Below the pieces are notes generated by a model that had not been told where the DNA came from, made no database searches, and saw only the letters and a program-made list of their open reading frames with translations. The position numbers and the translations under genes are program-made. Positions 34,357-42,523 of a DNA stretch of 64,000 bases are shown here, piece by piece. The stretch's first letter is position 1; every line of letters starts with the position of its first letter. Origin of the DNA: JBEBXQ01 sp040391535. GTDB taxonomy: Bacteria; Bacteroidota; Bacteroidia; Cytophagales; Spirosomataceae. The DNA lies in NCBI GenBank assembly GCA_040391535.1, contig JBEBXQ010000001.1, forward strand, positions 59,937 to 123,936, in the 5' to 3' direction.

Positions 34357-35199
34357 TCAGGCAAGCATATTCAGCAGGCTTGTCAGCTTGTCTTTCAGGT
34401 CTTTCCTGTCTACTATGAAATCAAGGAAGCCGTGCTCAAGCACAAATTCTGCACTCTGGAATCCCTTTGGCAGGTCCTTGCCGATGGTTTCGCGGATCAC
34501 CCGCGGACCGGCAAAGCCAATCAGTGCTTCAGGTTCAGAGATATTGAAATCCCCCAGCATCGCGTAAGATGCCGTCACACCGCCTGTTGTAGGATCTGTT
34601 AATAAAGATATATAGGGGATTCCGGCTTCTGAAAGCAATGCCAGTTTGGCTGAAGTTTTTGCCATCTGCATCAGCGACAGCCCGGCTTCCATCATGCGCG
34701 CACCACCTGAACGGGATATCATCAGAAAGGGAATTCTGTGTTTGATTGAATAGTCAATTCCTCTGGCAATTTTTTCTCCGACTACCGATCCCATAGATCC
34801 GCCGATAAAATTAAAGTCCATGCACGCAATCACAAGATCGGAATCATTCATTTTCCCATGCCCCACCCTTACGGCGTCTTTCAATCCGGTTTTGGCAATG
34901 GTAGCCACAATCCTGTCAGGATAACGTTTGGTATCTACAAACTTAAGCGGGTCAGCTGAAACCATATCAGCATCGAGCTCGGTAAATTCATTTCCATCAA
35001 ACAGAATCTCAAAATACCCTGCCGAACCTATCTTATCATGGTAATTACAATGAGGACAGGTATAGGCATTTAGCCTGTGTTCTTTCGATTGGGTTACTTT
35101 TTTACACTTCGGACATTGATGCCACAGCCCGTCGGGGGCTTCGCGTTTCATTTCGGTAGGTGTACTGATTCCTTTTTCTTTCCTGACAAACCAAGACAT
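34357..35199 (-). CDS. accD: Acetyl-CoA carboxylase carboxyltransferase subunit beta
   Basis: 280 residues. The N-terminal zinc ribbon (CPKCKKVTQSKEHRLNAYTCPHC, about residues 29-51) precedes the crotonase-like carboxyltransferase fold with ISRSGGARMMEAGLSLMQMAKTSA and TDPTTGGVTASYAMLGD. It forms malonyl-CoA for fatty acid synthesis with AccA. It is followed 2 bp later by a radical SAM gene. A -7 box TATATTTG lies 24 bp upstream (35223-35230), with a weak -33 region. Confidence 0.96.
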   Translation of the reverse strand: MSWFVRKEKGISTPTEMKREAPDGLWHQCPKCKKVTQSKEHRLNAYTCPHCNYHDKIGSAGYFEILFDGNEFTELDADMVSADPLKFVDTKRYPDRIVATIAKTGLKDAVRVGHGKMNDSDLVIACMDFNFIGGSMGSVVGEKIARGIDYSIKHRIPFLMISRSGGARMMEAGLSLMQMAKTSAKLALLSEAGIPYISLLTDPTTGGVTASYAMLGDFNISEPEALIGFAGPRVIRETIGKDLPKGFQSAEFVLEHGFLDFIVDRKDLKDKLTSLLNMLA

Positions 35200-35222
35200 A
35201 GTATTAAATAAAGTTTGGACAG

Positions 35223-35230
35223 CAAATATA
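35223..35230 (-). promoter_or_regulatory. Probable -7 element of accD
   Basis: TATATTTG on the minus strand, an exact TAnnTTTG match 24 bp before the accD ATG. No TTG is found at the expected distance upstream, so the promoter is only half supported. Confidence 0.4.
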
Positions 35231-35401
35231 CTAATCTAAATTGTATTAGGTGCATTTTGCATAATCGTAATATACGACATATGAGTATTTAACACTGCTT
35301 TTACGCTCTATACTGTTGAACCAATTTATAATTGAATTGTTTAGAAAATCATATAGTCCTCTGAATTGAAACATCCCGTCTTTAAAGACTTTTTATATTT
35401 T

Positions 35402-35959
35402 ATGCAGATTCAAACCGATATAACCAATACCAAACCAATAGTAATTGTAGTGGGCACTAACCGCCCTGATTCGATCTCCGGCAGTATTGCCTTGTATTAC
35501 CAGAAGTTACTTTCCAGCCTTGGTGCACCCAGCATTGTCATGAATCTTTCTGAGTTGCCGCACGATTTCACAGTAAGTGCGCTTTATGCCAATACAGGCA
35601 AAAATCAGGATTTCAATAAATTTAACGAGCAGATAAAAACAACCGATAAGTTTGTTTTTATCGTCCCGGAATATAATGGCTCTTACCCTGGTGTGCTGAA
35701 GGCATTTATCGACGGCCTGCCTTATCCCAATAGTCTGGCAAACAAGAAAGCAGCCCTTGTTGGCCTATCATCTAATATGCATGGTGCCTCTGCAGCTTTA
35801 AGCCACCTCAACGATGTTTTCAGCTATCTGGGAATGCATACGCTGGCTCTTCGCGTTAAACTGTCGCAAATCAGGTCGAATTTTTCAGACAATGAGTTCA
35901 GTAATGATTTATACAGAGAACTACTTGAAATGCAGGCCAAACAACTGCTTGGTTTCTGA
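35402..35959 (+). CDS. NADPH-dependent FMN reductase family protein
   Basis: 185 residues from the ATG at 35402; a TTG twelve codons upstream would add a poorly conserved extension. The flavodoxin-like fold shows the phosphate loop VVGTNRPDSISGSIA near residues 15-29 and the FMN-contact segment VPEYNGSYPGVLKAFIDGLP. The LVGLSSNMHGASAALSHL helix is typical of the family. It probably reduces FMN, azo compounds or quinones with NAD(P)H. It stands alone, divergent from accD and convergent with gltA. Confidence 0.88.
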   Translation: MQIQTDITNTKPIVIVVGTNRPDSISGSIALYYQKLLSSLGAPSIVMNLSELPHDFTVSALYANTGKNQDFNKFNEQIKTTDKFVFIVPEYNGSYPGVLKAFIDGLPYPNSLANKKAALVGLSSNMHGASAALSHLNDVFSYLGMHTLALRVKLSQIRSNFSDNEFSNDLYRELLEMQAKQLLGF

Positions 35960-36251
35960 GCTTATTTCATTCTGTTCTTTGCATTTAATGTCAGTTCTGA
36001 ATAAACTTCCCATCTGAGAATATCAACCTTTCAGAGTTTATAAGCGTTATCTTCTTGCTGTTTTTATAATCATTCCACCACGTCGTGGTTATTTTAAGTC
36101 CGAAGAAAGGACAGGGTTGTAGAAAAAGAGGAAATATCCGTTCATTTAACTGCGAAGCGGTATCAGGATACTAAACACGAACTGACTTGCATTTATGATC
36201 CCTCAAAAAACATCCGGGGCTTTAAGTCTGAGCTCCCATCCATACTGACCT
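35960..36251. other. Intergenic region between FMN reductase and gltA terminator
   Basis: No reading frame or RNA gene was recognised. The gltA terminator begins at 36252. I see nothing else of note. Confidence 0.6.
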
Positions 36252-36292
36252 CAAAAACAAAGGCCGTCCCAACTTTACGCTGAGACGGCCTC
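36252..36292 (-). terminator. Terminator of gltA
   Basis: An 8-bp GC-rich stem (AGGCCGTC at 36261-36268, complement at 36284-36291) is followed on the minus strand by TTTGTTTTT. It starts 22 bp after the gltA stop codon. Confidence 0.85.
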
Positions 36293-36313
36293 CTTTATAG
36301 TATTGCCCGTTAT

Positions 36314-37603
36314 TTATCTTTTGTCAATCGGAACAAATTCGCGAAGTACCTCGCCGGTATAAATCTGACGCGGACGACCAATCGGTTCTTTATTCTTACG
36401 CATCTCCTGCCATTGGGCAATCCAGCCCGGCAAACGACCGATTGCAAACATTACCGTAAACATATTGGTAGGGATACCCAGTGCACGGTAAATAATTCCC
36501 GAATAGAAATCTACATTCGGGTAAAGCCTTCTTTTTACAAAATACTCATCTTTCAAAGCCGCTGCTTCCAGCTCCTGTGCGATCTTCAGAACAGGATCAT
36601 TGACACCCAGCTTTCCTAACACTTCATCAGCAGCTTTTTTGATGATTTTTGCACGCGGGTCAAAATTCTTGTAAACCCTGTGGCCGAATCCAAACAATCG
36701 GAAGCCGCTGTTTTTGTCTTTGGCCATATCAATGTATTTCTGGGTATCACCACCATCTGCCTTTATAGCCTCCAGCATTTCGATAACCTCCTGGTTGGCA
36801 CCACCATGTAACGGCCCCCAGAGAGCACTGATTCCGGACGAAATGGAGGAATAAATATTGGCGTGAGACGATCCCACCAGGCGCACTGTAGAAGTAGAGC
36901 AATTTTGCTCATGATCTGCATGCAGGATCAATAATTTGTTCAGAGCAGTGGAAACGACAGGATCCACTTCAAATTTTTCTACAGGCAATGCAAACATCAT
37001 GTGCAGAAAATTTGAACAGTAATCCAGCTTATTATTCGGATAATTTACCGGATGCCCCTGCGACTTTTTATAGGACCAGGTGGCAATAGTCGGCAATTTG
37101 GCCAGCAAACGAATAATATGAAGATTTGTAAGTTCTTCAGAAGCCTTTTCATTATCGATCACATCCGGATAAAAGGCACTCATGGCACTTACCAGAGAAG
37201 ACAGAACACCCATCGGGTGTGCATTTACCGGAAAGCCTTCAAAGATTTTCCGCATGTCCTCATTGACCAGCGTATGCGTTCTGATTTCATATTCAAAACT
37301 ATCATATTGCTCTTTAGTAGGCAGTTCTCCGTAAATCAGCAGGTAAGCCACTTCAAGAAAATCTGATTTTTCGGCAAGCTCCTCTATGGAATATCCACGA
37401 TATCTCAATACGCCTTCTTCTCCATCGAGAAACGTAATAGCGCTTTTTGTTGCGCCTGTATTCTTATATCCGCTGTCAATTGTAATATATGAAGTCTGAT
37501 CCCGCAACTTTCCAATATCAATTGCTTTTTCACTTTCACTTCCTTCTATAATAGGAAATTCGTATTTTTTACCCTCAATAGTTAACTCGGCTATCTTTGA
37601 CAT
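36314..37603 (-). CDS. gltA: Citrate synthase
   Basis: 429 residues of the hexameric type II class. The catalytic histidines are in HADHEQNCSTSTVRLVGSSHANIYSSISSGISALWGPLHGGANQ (about residues 228-270), and the aspartate is in NVDFYSGI. It condenses oxaloacetate with acetyl-CoA at the entry of the TCA cycle. It is a single gene with its own terminator. The 440-bp upstream region separates it from the tRNA-like RNA. Confidence 0.97.
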   Translation of the reverse strand: MSKIAELTIEGKKYEFPIIEGSESEKAIDIGKLRDQTSYITIDSGYKNTGATKSAITFLDGEEGVLRYRGYSIEELAEKSDFLEVAYLLIYGELPTKEQYDSFEYEIRTHTLVNEDMRKIFEGFPVNAHPMGVLSSLVSAMSAFYPDVIDNEKASEELTNLHIIRLLAKLPTIATWSYKKSQGHPVNYPNNKLDYCSNFLHMMFALPVEKFEVDPVVSTALNKLLILHADHEQNCSTSTVRLVGSSHANIYSSISSGISALWGPLHGGANQEVIEMLEAIKADGGDTQKYIDMAKDKNSGFRLFGFGHRVYKNFDPRAKIIKKAADEVLGKLGVNDPVLKIAQELEAAALKDEYFVKRRLYPNVDFYSGIIYRALGIPTNMFTVMFAIGRLPGWIAQWQEMRKNKEPIGRPRQIYTGEVLREFVPIDKR

Positions 37604-37924
37604 AAATATTGGTACTTAATTAAAAGTTAGAGGTTGTAAAATAAGATTTGCTGATGAATAAAATGACAATATCATTAAAAAATCAAAATAGTAATTAGAC
37701 AAATACCATCTCTTACCATCATGACAATAATGTATAGAATGAAAGACGATTGTATTCTGTAAAAGGTGCAATATTCAAAAAAATACCTTTACAATCCACA
37801 TATTTTCTTAATAAATGATAAGAATATGACTTAAATATAAAATGTTCTTCATCAGATTCTGTTCTCTCTGAAATCCGATAAAACCATGAAACAAATTAAA
37901 AAAACAACAGTGCGGAGGTCTTGC
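37604..37924. other. gltA upstream region
   Basis: This AT-rich stretch of about 320 bp carries no credible gene. A gltA promoter is expected here, but no pair of TTG and TAnnTTTG at 19-20 nt spacing was found. A T-rich run beginning the terminator of the tRNA-like RNA borders it on the right. Confidence 0.5.
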
Positions 37925-37970
37925 GAAAGAATAAAAGAAAACACGCAGGTTTCAATATGAACCCGCGTGT
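37925..37970 (-). terminator. Terminator of the tRNA-like RNA
   Basis: An 11-position stem with one mismatch (ACACGCAGGTT at 37941-37951, AACCCGCGTGT at 37960-37970) is followed on the minus strand by TTTTCTTTTATT. It lies 73 nt beyond the 3' end of the tRNA-like RNA and would define its primary transcript. No protein gene ends near it on this strand, which supports an RNA gene upstream. Confidence 0.75.
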
Positions 37971-38043
37971 CAAGTTACACTTCATCAACAAACTAAAAAC
38001 CAAATAAAATTACAACGAAATTTTAATATTGTCAAGTTTTTGC

Positions 38044-38202
38044 TGTAGGAGGGGGATTCGAACCACCCACGGTGAGGTTAGCCGCGATACAAAAGCTTGG
38101 TGGTCAACCCCAGTCGACATGAGTCCGGCATTATATCGTGTTTGTCCCTGAATCACCACCCCCGAGACAGGAGGGCATGGCTGCCAGTTTCATCATCCTA
38201 CA
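38044..38202 (-). ncRNA. tRNA-like RNA with Asp-type anticodon arm and a 91-nt structured variable domain
   Basis: 159 nt on the minus strand. A perfect 7-bp acceptor stem (38196-38202 with 38044-38050) is followed by T8, A14, G18-G19 and A21 at canonical tRNA positions. A 5-bp anticodon stem CCCTC/GGGGG closes loop CTGTCTC, anticodon GTC (38166-38168). The T arm has loop TTCGAAT, and one T-C mismatch breaks its stem. The base after the acceptor is G (G73). GUC, C38 and G73 are aspartate identity elements. Between the anticodon and T arms are 91 nt that can fold: GGTGA/TCACC, CGATA/TATCG and GTCGAC with GTTGAC around a tetraloop. It is not tmRNA and matches no family I can name. Confidence 0.6.
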
Positions 38203-38271
38203 TTATGATTGTTGTTTTCTTATCGGGTTTTCCTTTCAGCGTTTCCAGGCCCCGTATCCTTATCAACACTG

Positions 38272-38279
38272 CAAATATA
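38272..38279 (-). promoter_or_regulatory. Candidate -7 element for the tRNA-like RNA
   Basis: TATATTTG on the minus strand, an exact TAnnTTTG match. It lies 70 nt upstream of the acceptor stem, giving a leader of about 60 nt. No TTG is present at the ideal distance; a TTTG occurs 13 nt upstream. The leader contains a possible CGGG/CCCG pairing. Confidence 0.4.
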
Positions 38280-38328
38280 CAGCAAACTAAAGCAAACCAT
38301 AAAATATTTTCATCATTATTTTTAAAAA

Positions 38329-38360
38329 TTTGAATTATTATCAATAATAGTGCTATTTTG
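38329..38360 (+). promoter_or_regulatory. Candidate promoter of the Lrp/AsnC regulator
   Basis: TTTG (38329-38332), 21-nt spacer, TATTTTG (38354-38360), one base short of TAnnTTTG. It lies 29 bp before the ATG of the regulator gene. It is divergent from the candidate promoter of the tRNA-like RNA. Confidence 0.45.
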
Positions 38361-38389
38361 TTGAATGAAATATAAATTTATCACTTAAA

Positions 38390-38869
38390 ATGAATAAAAT
38401 TTTGGAAATCGACAAAACCGACCTCAAAATTCTCTCGCTCCTGATGGAAAATGCGGACCTGCCTTATACAGAGATCGGTAAAAGAGTTTTTGTATCAGGT
38501 GGCACTGTTCACGTCAGGATGAAGAAAATGGAGCAGATGGGAATTGTAAAAGGTTCCATGCTTATTATTGACCCCAATAAACTCGGGTGGGATATCAATG
38601 CATTTCTCGGTATTTATCTTGAAACAAGCTCTCTGTACGAATCGGTCGCCGAACAGCTTGAGAAAATCCCTGAGGTAGTTAACATTCATTATACCACAGG
38701 TATTTATAGCATCTTTGCAAAGATAATCTGCAGAGATACTACCCATTTAAGGGAAGTTCTTCATGATAAAATACAAAGAGTGGCCGGTATTCAGCGAACG
38801 GAGACTTTCATTTCACTGGAAGAAAGAATCACGCGCCCCATTCCGCTGGAATTTTCGGAGTCTCATTAA
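38390..38869 (+). CDS. Lrp/AsnC family transcriptional regulator
   Basis: 159 residues. The N-terminal winged helix-turn-helix (LEIDKTDLKILSLLMENADLPYTEIGKRVFVSGGTVHVRMKKMEQMGIVKGSMLIIDP, residues 4-60) is followed by the RAM ligand-binding domain with INAFLGIYLETSSLYESVAEQLEKIPEVVNIHYTTGIYSIFAKI. Such proteins sense amino acids and usually repress their own gene. It is divergent from the tRNA-like RNA, sharing a 187-bp upstream region, and convergent with the sulfur transporter gene. Its target is unknown. Confidence 0.92.
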   Translation: MNKILEIDKTDLKILSLLMENADLPYTEIGKRVFVSGGTVHVRMKKMEQMGIVKGSMLIIDPNKLGWDINAFLGIYLETSSLYESVAEQLEKIPEVVNIHYTTGIYSIFAKIICRDTTHLREVLHDKIQRVAGIQRTETFISLEERITRPIPLEFSESH

Positions 38870-38919
38870 TTTGTTCCGTGACTGATATTGACACCCGGTA
38901 AGAGCGCCAGTACCTGTCA

Positions 38920-39423
38920 TTAATGCGGCAGAAAGGTGCGGAATTTCCCGTATACCCAGGTTCCTGCAACAGCACTCAGCAAGGTGATGATAATAACGGT
39001 AGCACCTATCCCGATTTGTGCAAACAGCGGGCCGGGACACGCTCCGGTGATTCCCCATCCCAACCCGAAGATAAGTCCACCGTAAATCTGCCCTTTATTA
39101 AATGTTTTGGGAGTCAAGACGATTTTCTCTCCGTGAATGGTACGGATATCAAATCGCCTGATAAGCTGTACCGATATGATACCAACTACTACTGCGCTTC
39201 CGATGATTCCATACATATGGAATGATTCAAGTCTGAACATTTCCTGTATTCTGAACCAACTGATTACCTCTGCCTTTACAAAAATAATCCCGAATAAAAT
39301 GCCGGTAAACAGATATTTAAGATTAAAATACCAGGGATGACGCTGATTGCTTCCGTTCGCGCCTTCTGAGTCCTGCTGCCGTATCACAGTGGTTCTTTCT
39401 GATGCTTCTTTGATCGTACTCAT
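38920..39423 (-). CDS. YeeE/YedE-type sulfur transport half-protein (DUF6691-like)
   Basis: 167 residues with four helices: NLKYLFTGILFGIIFV, MYGIIGSAVVVGIISVQLI, IYGGLIFGLGWGITGACPGPLFAQIG and GATVIIITLLSAVAGTWVYGKF. The GxGWGxTGACPGP motif holds the conserved cysteine of the YeeE family. In full-length YeeE (TsuA) such cysteines pass thiosulfate through the membrane. Here the protein is half size and works with the other half encoded 37 bp upstream. It is the last gene of the persulfide operon. Confidence 0.9.
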   Translation of the reverse strand: MSTIKEASERTTVIRQQDSEGANGSNQRHPWYFNLKYLFTGILFGIIFVKAEVISWFRIQEMFRLESFHMYGIIGSAVVVGIISVQLIRRFDIRTIHGEKIVLTPKTFNKGQIYGGLIFGLGWGITGACPGPLFAQIGIGATVIIITLLSAVAGTWVYGKFRTFLPH

Positions 39424-39460
39424 AAGCTGTTAGCTGTTCATTATTATATTCATTTCTGCG

Positions 39461-40024
39461 TCACAGAGATAAAATATATGGTAAAATAAGATTAGACATG
39501 ACGAATCCCCCGATCATAAAAAAAACGGTTGCCACCAGAGAGGGCCACTGCAGGTTAGACAACCCCATTATAGAATGTCCGCTGGTGCATCCGCCGGCGT
39601 ACCGGGTACCGAACCCCACCAGAAACCCTCCACCTGCTATCATGATGATGCCTTTTAGCGTCAACAGGTTTTGCCATGTAAACAGATCAGCGGGTACTAT
39701 TGAAGAGAGATCCGTCACTCCCGCTTTCAACAGATCGGCCTTCAGGTCGGGATGAATAACGATAGGATGCTGGTCAGGGATAATGGTCGCGGCCAGAACG
39801 GCTCCGAGAAATATACCCGCTACAAATACAAGGTTCCAGATCTCTTTCCTCCAGTCATAATTAAAGAAAGGAATTCCGGCAGGAATACACATGGCACACA
39901 TATGCTTCAGCGATGACGAAATGCCGAACGATTTATTCCCCAGAATCAACAGCGCGGGTACCGTCAGCCCTATCAGTGGCCCTGCCACATACCATGGCCA
40001 GGGTTTACTCAATATTTCAATCAT
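39461..40024 (-). CDS. YeeE/YedE-type sulfur transport half-protein
   Basis: 187 residues with four to five helices. The key motif is GGGFLVGFGTRYAGGCTSGHSIMGLSNLQWPSLVATVFFMIGG (about residues 132-175), with the second conserved cysteine of the family. Together with the next gene it makes a complete YeeE-like channel split into two polypeptides. It lies 26 bp after the CstB-like enzyme, which would oxidise incoming sulfane sulfur. Confidence 0.9.
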   Translation of the reverse strand: MIEILSKPWPWYVAGPLIGLTVPALLILGNKSFGISSSLKHMCAMCIPAGIPFFNYDWRKEIWNLVFVAGIFLGAVLAATIIPDQHPIVIHPDLKADLLKAGVTDLSSIVPADLFTWQNLLTLKGIIMIAGGGFLVGFGTRYAGGCTSGHSIMGLSNLQWPSLVATVFFMIGGFVMSNLILPYILSL

Positions 40025-40050
40025 AAATCAGCTTAGATTTACAGGTTATA

Positions 40051-41463
40051 TTATAAAGTTGTGGGGCAGACAAAGTCGGTGACAGCCACCTGTCCACTTT
40101 CCTTGATTGCTTTAAAGCCGCCCTTAATATCAATAAGATTGCGATACCCTCTGGCCCGGAGAATGGAACTAAAAATCATGGAACGGTAACCTCCTGCACA
40201 GTGAACAAAACAGATTTTTTCCTTATCAATCTCGTGAATAAGGTTGTTGATATAATCAAGTGGAATATTCAGGGCTCCTTCGATATGTTCGGAAGCATAT
40301 TCTGATGCTTTTCTGACATCAAGAATCATGGTATTTCCGTTTTGTCTTTCAGCCATTTCTTCCGGTGTAATGGATTCAATAATGTCTGTTTCTTTACCGG
40401 CCGCTTCCCATGCACTGAAACTATCTTTCAGATACCCTATCGTCTGATCATAACCCACACGGGCCAGACGCGTAACCACCTCTTCTTCTCTTCCTTCTTC
40501 AGTCACCAACAGGATGGTTTGCCGGATGTCCGGAATTAATGCTCCGACCCATGGTGCAAACCCGCCATCAATCCCGATATTGATTGAATTGGGAATAAAT
40601 CCCTGCGCAAACACCTCCGGAGGTCTGGTATCAAGTACAACAGCATGGGTTTCATTGGCAAGTTCTTCGAATTCGTCCGGATGCAGTGCACGCCTTCCCC
40701 TTTCCAGCACTTCATCAATACTGTCATACCCTTTAATATTCATCAATACATTTTCAGGGAAATAGCCCGGAGGGGGAGTTAAGCCGTCCAGTACTTTACG
40801 GATAAACTCTTCCCGGGTCATATCAGCACGTAAAGCGTAATTAAAGCGTTTCTGATTTCCCAGTGTATCACTGGTTTCTTTGCTCATATTCTTTCCGCAG
40901 GCACTTCCGGCTCCATGTGCCGGATAGATGATCAGATCATCCGCTAACGGCATAATTTTATTCCTGAGTGACTCAAACAGGGCTCCGGCAAGTTTTTCCT
41001 GAGTAAGATCCGATGACAGTTTCTGCGCAAGGTCCGGGCGGCCGACATCACCGATAAACAAAGTATCCCCCGTAAAAAGTGCTTTTTGTTTTCCATCCTC
41101 ATCTGTCAGCAGAAAACAGCTGCTTTCCATCGTATGTCCGGGTGTATGCAAAACCGTAAAAGTGACATTCCCGACCTTAAACTCCTCTCCGTCGCTGGCT
41201 ATATAAGCATCAAATCCGGGTTTCGCAGTAGGTCCATATACAATAACTGCACCTGATTTCTCCGCAAGATCTACATGACCCGAAACGAAATCAGCATGAA
41301 AATGCGTTTCAAATACATATTTGATTCTGGCTCCGTCCAAAGCGGCTCTCTGCAAATAGGGTGCTACTTCACGAAGCGGATCTATAACGACAGCTTCTCC
41401 GTCGCTTTCAATATAATATGCACCTTGCGCCAGACATCCTGTGTAGATTTGTTCCAGTTTCAT
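40051..41463 (-). CDS. CstB-like persulfide dioxygenase with two rhodanese domains
   Basis: 470 residues. The metallo-beta-lactamase domain (about residues 1-235) has the iron site THFHADFVSGH (53-63), HTPGHTMESSC and TGDTLFIGDVGRPDLA. The first rhodanese domain (about 255-355) lacks a catalytic cysteine; the loop position reads LLVTEEGREEE. The second (about 370-465) is active-looking, with VHCAGGYRS and Cys near 422. This is the order found in Staphylococcus CstB, which oxidises hydropersulfides to thiosulfate. It leads an operon with two YeeE halves and has a CRP-like palindrome upstream. Confidence 0.88.
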   Translation of the reverse strand: MKLEQIYTGCLAQGAYYIESDGEAVVIDPLREVAPYLQRAALDGARIKYVFETHFHADFVSGHVDLAEKSGAVIVYGPTAKPGFDAYIASDGEEFKVGNVTFTVLHTPGHTMESSCFLLTDEDGKQKALFTGDTLFIGDVGRPDLAQKLSSDLTQEKLAGALFESLRNKIMPLADDLIIYPAHGAGSACGKNMSKETSDTLGNQKRFNYALRADMTREEFIRKVLDGLTPPPGYFPENVLMNIKGYDSIDEVLERGRRALHPDEFEELANETHAVVLDTRPPEVFAQGFIPNSINIGIDGGFAPWVGALIPDIRQTILLVTEEGREEEVVTRLARVGYDQTIGYLKDSFSAWEAAGKETDIIESITPEEMAERQNGNTMILDVRKASEYASEHIEGALNIPLDYINNLIHEIDKEKICFVHCAGGYRSMIFSSILRARGYRNLIDIKGGFKAIKESGQVAVTDFVCPTTL

Positions 41464-41618
41464 TACTTACCAATAGTTAAGATTGAGGTTGTTGATAATA
41501 TGTTAAAAGTTTGCTGATGAAGCATAATCATTATTCTTTCAATTTTTAAATTCAGGAATGAAGTATAACCTGACACATGACTATGGTTACAAAATTCGTG
41601 ATTCGGAGAATGCTTTAC

Positions 41619-41634
41619 AGTGATATTTATCACC
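41619..41634. promoter_or_regulatory. CRP-like palindrome upstream of the persulfide operon
   Basis: A GTGA-N6-TCAC site within AGTGATATTTATCACC, with arms GTGAT/ATCAC. It lies about 155 bp before the CstB-like gene and 34 bp after the TauE/SafE stop. It has the same spacing as the better site at 42524. It is a likely binding site of the nearby Crp/Fnr regulator. Confidence 0.5.
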
Positions 41635-41667
41635 AGCCAGAAACAGGGTTACTCCAACTCCCGGAAA

Positions 41668-42471
41668 CTACATAAAAAGTTCTTTTAGCAGAATACCGGT
41701 TCCCATCATCATGACAAAGTAACCAAATGCTTTTTTAAGCCCTGTACCGGATACTTTACCGGATAAATAATTCCCCAGATAAAACCCCGAAAGAGCCATC
41801 AGTGAAATAAAACGGATAAATGGCCAGTTCATTTCGGTATGAGAAAGATCACCTGTAAAGCCGATCAGCGATTTAACACCTACCAGTAACAGCGAAGTTC
41901 CGATGGCTGTTCTCATGGGCAAACGTGCCAGCAGTACCAAAGCCGGAATGATTAAGAAACCTCCTCCTGCTCCTACCAGACCGGATATAAGCCCTTCCGA
42001 GACTCCGGCCAGTACAATCAGAAAATACCGGTAAAAAGTCAGTTCTTCCGGTTCACAATCCACACATTCTTCTTCTTCCTTTCCCCTGATGATGGATATG
42101 GATACCAGTATCATCAGAACAGAAAACAGCAACATCACAAACAGCGATTTGCTTAGATGCCATTGGTGAATGGTCAGAAAGTGATCGGGAAGTGCCGGAA
42201 GAAGGTATTTCCTGGTCAGAAAAACGGCTGCCACCGAAGGAATTCCGAAAACAAGGCTCGTCCCCAATTCTACATATCCCTGGCGGTATTTGCGCAGTGC
42301 CCCGATCAGACTTGTAATCCCGACGATAAAGAGTGAATAAGCTGAAGCCAGTACAGGTTCAAGATGAAACAAATAGACCAGCACCGGAACCGTAAGAATA
42401 GAACCTCCGCCACCGATCAGCCCAAGAGAAATACCAATACATACGGCAGCGCCATAACCTAAAATTTCCAC
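41668..42471 (-). CDS. TauE/SafE family sulfite/sulfonate exporter
   Basis: 267 residues, about eight helices in two repeats. Repeat one contains GISLGLIGGGGSILTVPVLVYLF and repeat two GLISGLVGAGGGFLIIPALVLLARLPM, both DUF81 hallmarks. It probably exports sulfite or thiosulfate made by the persulfide dioxygenase. The start is a GTG at 42469-42471; no ATG lies near the first helix. A consensus CRP-like site is 53 bp upstream. A charged loop (RGKEEEECVDCEPEE) contains a CxxC. Confidence 0.9.
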   Translation of the reverse strand: MEILGYGAAVCIGISLGLIGGGGSILTVPVLVYLFHLEPVLASAYSLFIVGITSLIGALRKYRQGYVELGTSLVFGIPSVAAVFLTRKYLLPALPDHFLTIHQWHLSKSLFVMLLFSVLMILVSISIIRGKEEEECVDCEPEELTFYRYFLIVLAGVSEGLISGLVGAGGGFLIIPALVLLARLPMRTAIGTSLLLVGVKSLIGFTGDLSHTEMNWPFIRFISLMALSGFYLGNYLSGKVSGTGLKKAFGYFVMMMGTGILLKELFM

Positions 42472-42523
42472 TTGATTAAATTTAAATACGGCAGCAAATT
42501 TCCAAAGCTCCGGACTCTTATCC

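Noticed and set aside
38005..38035. Promoter-like TTG-N20-TAATTTTA on the minus strand just after the tRNA-like RNA
   Set aside because: It would drive only about 60 nt before the terminator at 37,941, the -7 box deviates, and such matches are expected by chance in AT-rich DNA.
38044..38202. tmRNA (ssrA)
   Set aside because: The 5' end lacks the tmRNA pattern, no tag peptide frame is present, the length is 159 nt, and an anticodon arm exists that tmRNA does not have.
38044..38202. tRNA with a group I intron
   Set aside because: The extra sequence lies between the anticodon stem and the T arm, not in the anticodon loop, and the intact anticodon arm precedes it.
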